Source of the DNA: an uncultured Clostridia bacterium
Lineage (GTDB): Bacteria > Bacillota > Clostridia > Oscillospirales > Acutalibacteraceae
Direction of reading: 5' to 3'
Length of the DNA: 5,770 nt
Assembly (NCBI GenBank): GCA_946405475.1
Contig: CAMJHI010000156.1
Coordinates: 1-5,770 of the forward strand
How positions within the stretch are numbered: the first letter of the stretch is position 1; each line of letters opens with the position of its first letter. Below the pieces are notes generated by a model. It made no database searches. It had not been told where the DNA came from and saw only the letters and a list, made by a program, of their open reading frames with translations. Shown piece by piece: positions 4,146-5,770 of this stretch. The position numbers and the translations under genes are program-made.

Positions 4146-5770
4146 ATGGCGGTTTTCAAATGCAAAATGTGCGGCGGCACGATCGAATTCAACCCCGGCG
4201 ACACCGTGGGCGTGTGCGATTCCTGCGGCACGAAGCAGACCCTGCCCCGGCTTGACGACGACCGGCGGGCGAACCTTTACGACCGCGCCAACCATTTCCG
4301 CCGCAACAACGAGTTTGACAAGGCGATGGGCATTTACGAAACCATCCTCAATGAGGATCTGACCGACGCCGAGGCGTATTGGTCGCTGGTGCTGTGCAAA
4401 TACGGCGTGGAATACGTCGAAGACCCGGCTACGCGCCGTCGCGTGCCCACGGTCAACCGCGCGCAGTACACCTCTGTTCTGGCCGATGAAGATTACAAAG
4501 CCGCCGTCAAAAACGCCGACGCGGCGCAGAAAGCGCTCTATGAAGCCGAAGCCAAGGCCATCGACGAAATTCAGAAGGGCATTCTGGAAATTTCGCAAAA
4601 GGAAGAGCCCTTCGACGTGTTCATTTGTTATAAAGAAACCGACGCGCAGGGGCGCCGCACCGTCGATTCCGTGCGCGCCACGGAATTGTACCACGAATTG
4701 ACCAAAGAGGGCTTCAAGGTGTTTTTCGCCCGCATCACGCTGGAAGACAAGCTCGGCACCGCCTATGAGCCTTACATTTTCGCCGCGCTCAACAGCGCGA
4801 AGGTCATGATCGTGCTCGGCACGAAGCCGGAGCATTTCAACGCCGTCTGGGTCAAGAACGAGTGGAGCCGCTACCTCGCGCTCATCCGGGCGGGCGCGCC
4901 AAAAACGCTCATTCCCGCTTATCAGGATATGGACCCCTACGATCTGCCCGAGGAGTTTTCCCACCTGCAGGCGCAGGATATGAGCAAGCTCGGCTTTATG
5001 CAGGATCTGATCCGCGGCGTCAAAAAGCTCACCGCCGTCGACGAGCCCAAACCGGCGGTGAAAGAAACGGTCGTGGTCAGCCAGCCCGCCGCCTCGGCCT
5101 CGGCCTCGGCCGCGCCGCTGCTCGAACGCGCCTTCATGTTTTTGGAAGACGGCAAATGGGCGGAGGCCGACGAATACTGCGAAAAGGTGCTCGACCTTGA
5201 GCCGAAAAACGCCCGCGCCTATTTGGGCAAGCTCATGGCTCAGCTTCAGGTCAGAACCGAAGCCGGCCTCAAAAACGCCGCCGAACCGTTCGACGGCAGC
5301 GACAACGCGCAAAAAGCCGCCCGTTTCGACCCCGCCATTGCCGAACAGCTCAAAGCCGACAACGCCTTCATCCGCGAACGGAATGAGACTGCGCGAAAGA
5401 ACGGCTTCTATCAAAGCGGTCTGCAAAAAATGAACGCCGCCAAAACCGAAGCGGAATTCAAAGAAGCCGCCGCCTTCTTCGGCCATATCAAGGGCTTCAA
5501 AGACGCTGACGCGCAGAAGAATCTCTGTATTGCAAAAGCAGAGGCGGCTCGAAAAGATGCGGTTTACTCTGACGCGCTATCGAAAAGATGTTCTGCTTCA
5601 AAACGATCGAATGAAGAAGCCATCAGGCTGTTTGAATCCATCATCGACTGGAAAGACAGCCGCACGAAGATCGACGAGTGCGGTCAAAAGATCGAAGAGA
5701 TCAGGATCGCTGAAGAAAGAGCGGAGGAGGAGCGCAAACGCAAAGCCGAGGCAGCGCGCCTCGCCGCCGA
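4146..5770 (+). CDS. Zinc-ribbon, TIR and TPR-repeat protein, 3' end outside the window
   Basis: The frame is open from ATG 4146 to the window edge (541 full codons, no stop). Residues 1-28 are a zinc ribbon with CxxC pairs C6/C9 and C24/C27. Residues about 43-83 are TPR-like (NLYDRANHFRRNNEFDKAMG). Residues about 155-295 are a TIR domain: FDVFICYKETD opens it, FARITLEDKLG is the BB-loop region, AKVMIVLGT a core strand, and WVKNEWSRYL carries E239 at the position of the NADase glutamate of enzymatic TIR domains. An Ala/Ser/Pro linker (about 310-324) leads to another TPR-like unit (325-365), then two related charged modules (about 422-466 and 474-517; F..I.(G/D)(F/W)KD....K...C core) and a Glu/Arg/Ala-rich probable coiled coil. 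There is no signal peptide, so it is probably cytoplasmic. Similar proteins are, as I recall, common in gut Clostridia but without an established role; NAD cleavage, signalling or phage defence are possibilities. It diverges from the spore operon. Confidence 0.93.
   Translation, partial: MAVFKCKMCGGTIEFNPGDTVGVCDSCGTKQTLPRLDDDRRANLYDRANHFRRNNEFDKAMGIYETILNEDLTDAEAYWSLVLCKYGVEYVEDPATRRRVPTVNRAQYTSVLADEDYKAAVKNADAAQKALYEAEAKAIDEIQKGILEISQKEEPFDVFICYKETDAQGRRTVDSVRATELYHELTKEGFKVFFARITLEDKLGTAYEPYIFAALNSAKVMIVLGTKPEHFNAVWVKNEWSRYLALIRAGAPKTLIPAYQDMDPYDLPEEFSHLQAQDMSKLGFMQDLIRGVKKLTAVDEPKPAVKETVVVSQPAASASASAAPLLERAFMFLEDGKWAEADEYCEKVLDLEPKNARAYLGKLMAQLQVRTEAGLKNAAEPFDGSDNAQKAARFDPAIAEQLKADNAFIRERNETARKNGFYQSGLQKMNAAKTEAEFKEAAAFFGHIKGFKDADAQKNLCIAKAEAARKDAVYSDALSKRCSASKRSNEEAIRLFESIIDWKDSRTKIDECGQKIEEIRIAEERAEEERKRKAEAARLAA

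Noticed and set aside
3271..4362. A 363-codon plus-strand frame running across the divergent intergenic region
   Set aside because: It overlaps the 219-residue gene in antisense, crosses both promoter candidates and enters the TIR gene out of frame; its composition is not protein-like.
4113..5486. A 457-codon open frame on the minus strand opposite the TIR gene
   Set aside because: It mirrors a well-supported TIR coding frame, has the Gly/Phe/Arg-biased composition of an antisense shadow, and shows no family motif.
4146..5770. Part of a known multi-gene TIR defence system (Thoeris or similar)
   Set aside because: No partner effector gene is visible, the domain order differs from ThsB, and the upstream neighbours are spore genes; the downstream side is outside the window.
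1..5770. tRNA, rRNA, CRISPR array or riboswitch
   Set aside because: No cloverleaf-like sequence, rRNA-like conserved stretch, regularly spaced repeat or recognisable aptamer was seen by eye in the non-coding segments (227-468 and 3982-4145).

Overview
The window looks like chromosomal DNA from a GC-rich, spore-forming member of the Clostridia, probably a gut-type Oscillospiraceae or relative. The evidence is a run of clostridial spore germination and cortex genes, Gram-positive style Shine-Dalgarno sites, and a TIR protein of a type I recall as common in gut Clostridia. No 16S rRNA, tRNA or plasmid marker is present, so the genus cannot be fixed.

Layout. Positions 1-226 hold the 3' end of a plus-strand gene ending in a Pro/Ala-rich linker and a hydrophobic tail. 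Positions 227-468 are non-coding: a 169 bp imperfect inverted repeat (MITE-like, ends TTAAGGAAAC...GTTTCCTTAA), followed by a strong intrinsic terminator that serves the plus gene and possibly also the convergent minus operon. Positions 469-3981 are a three-gene minus-strand operon. In transcription order it encodes (a) a 219-residue protein with an acidic/proline linker and a C-terminal beta-sandwich domain like the N-terminal region of the spore cortex hydrolase SleC, (b) a 449-residue protein with a SpoIID-like domain and three peptidoglycan-binding repeats, resembling the catalytic part of SleC, and (c) a GerA-family membrane protein best matched to SpoVAF. Positions 3982-4145 are a divergent intergenic region with candidate promoters and a direct repeat. 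From 4146 to the window edge runs a plus-strand gene, cut at its 3' end, for a zinc ribbon - TPR-like - TIR - TPR-like - charged repeat protein.

How the genes fit together. The minus operon is a coherent spore module: a cortex-peptidoglycan enzyme candidate, its separately encoded SleC-like N-terminal partner, and an inner-membrane germination protein. The two SleC-like pieces are in the same reading frame and separated only by one stop codon and 12 nt carrying a ribosome site, so the operon reads like a split version of a normally continuous protein. A hairpin that buries the SpoVAF ribosome site sits just after the stop of the upstream gene and may couple its translation. The TIR gene is divergent and need not be functionally linked; no defence partner is visible in the window.

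The family calls rest on remembered motifs and not on a search. The open questions are the exact SpoVAF start, the promoter class, the copy number of the repeat, and the full length of the TIR protein.
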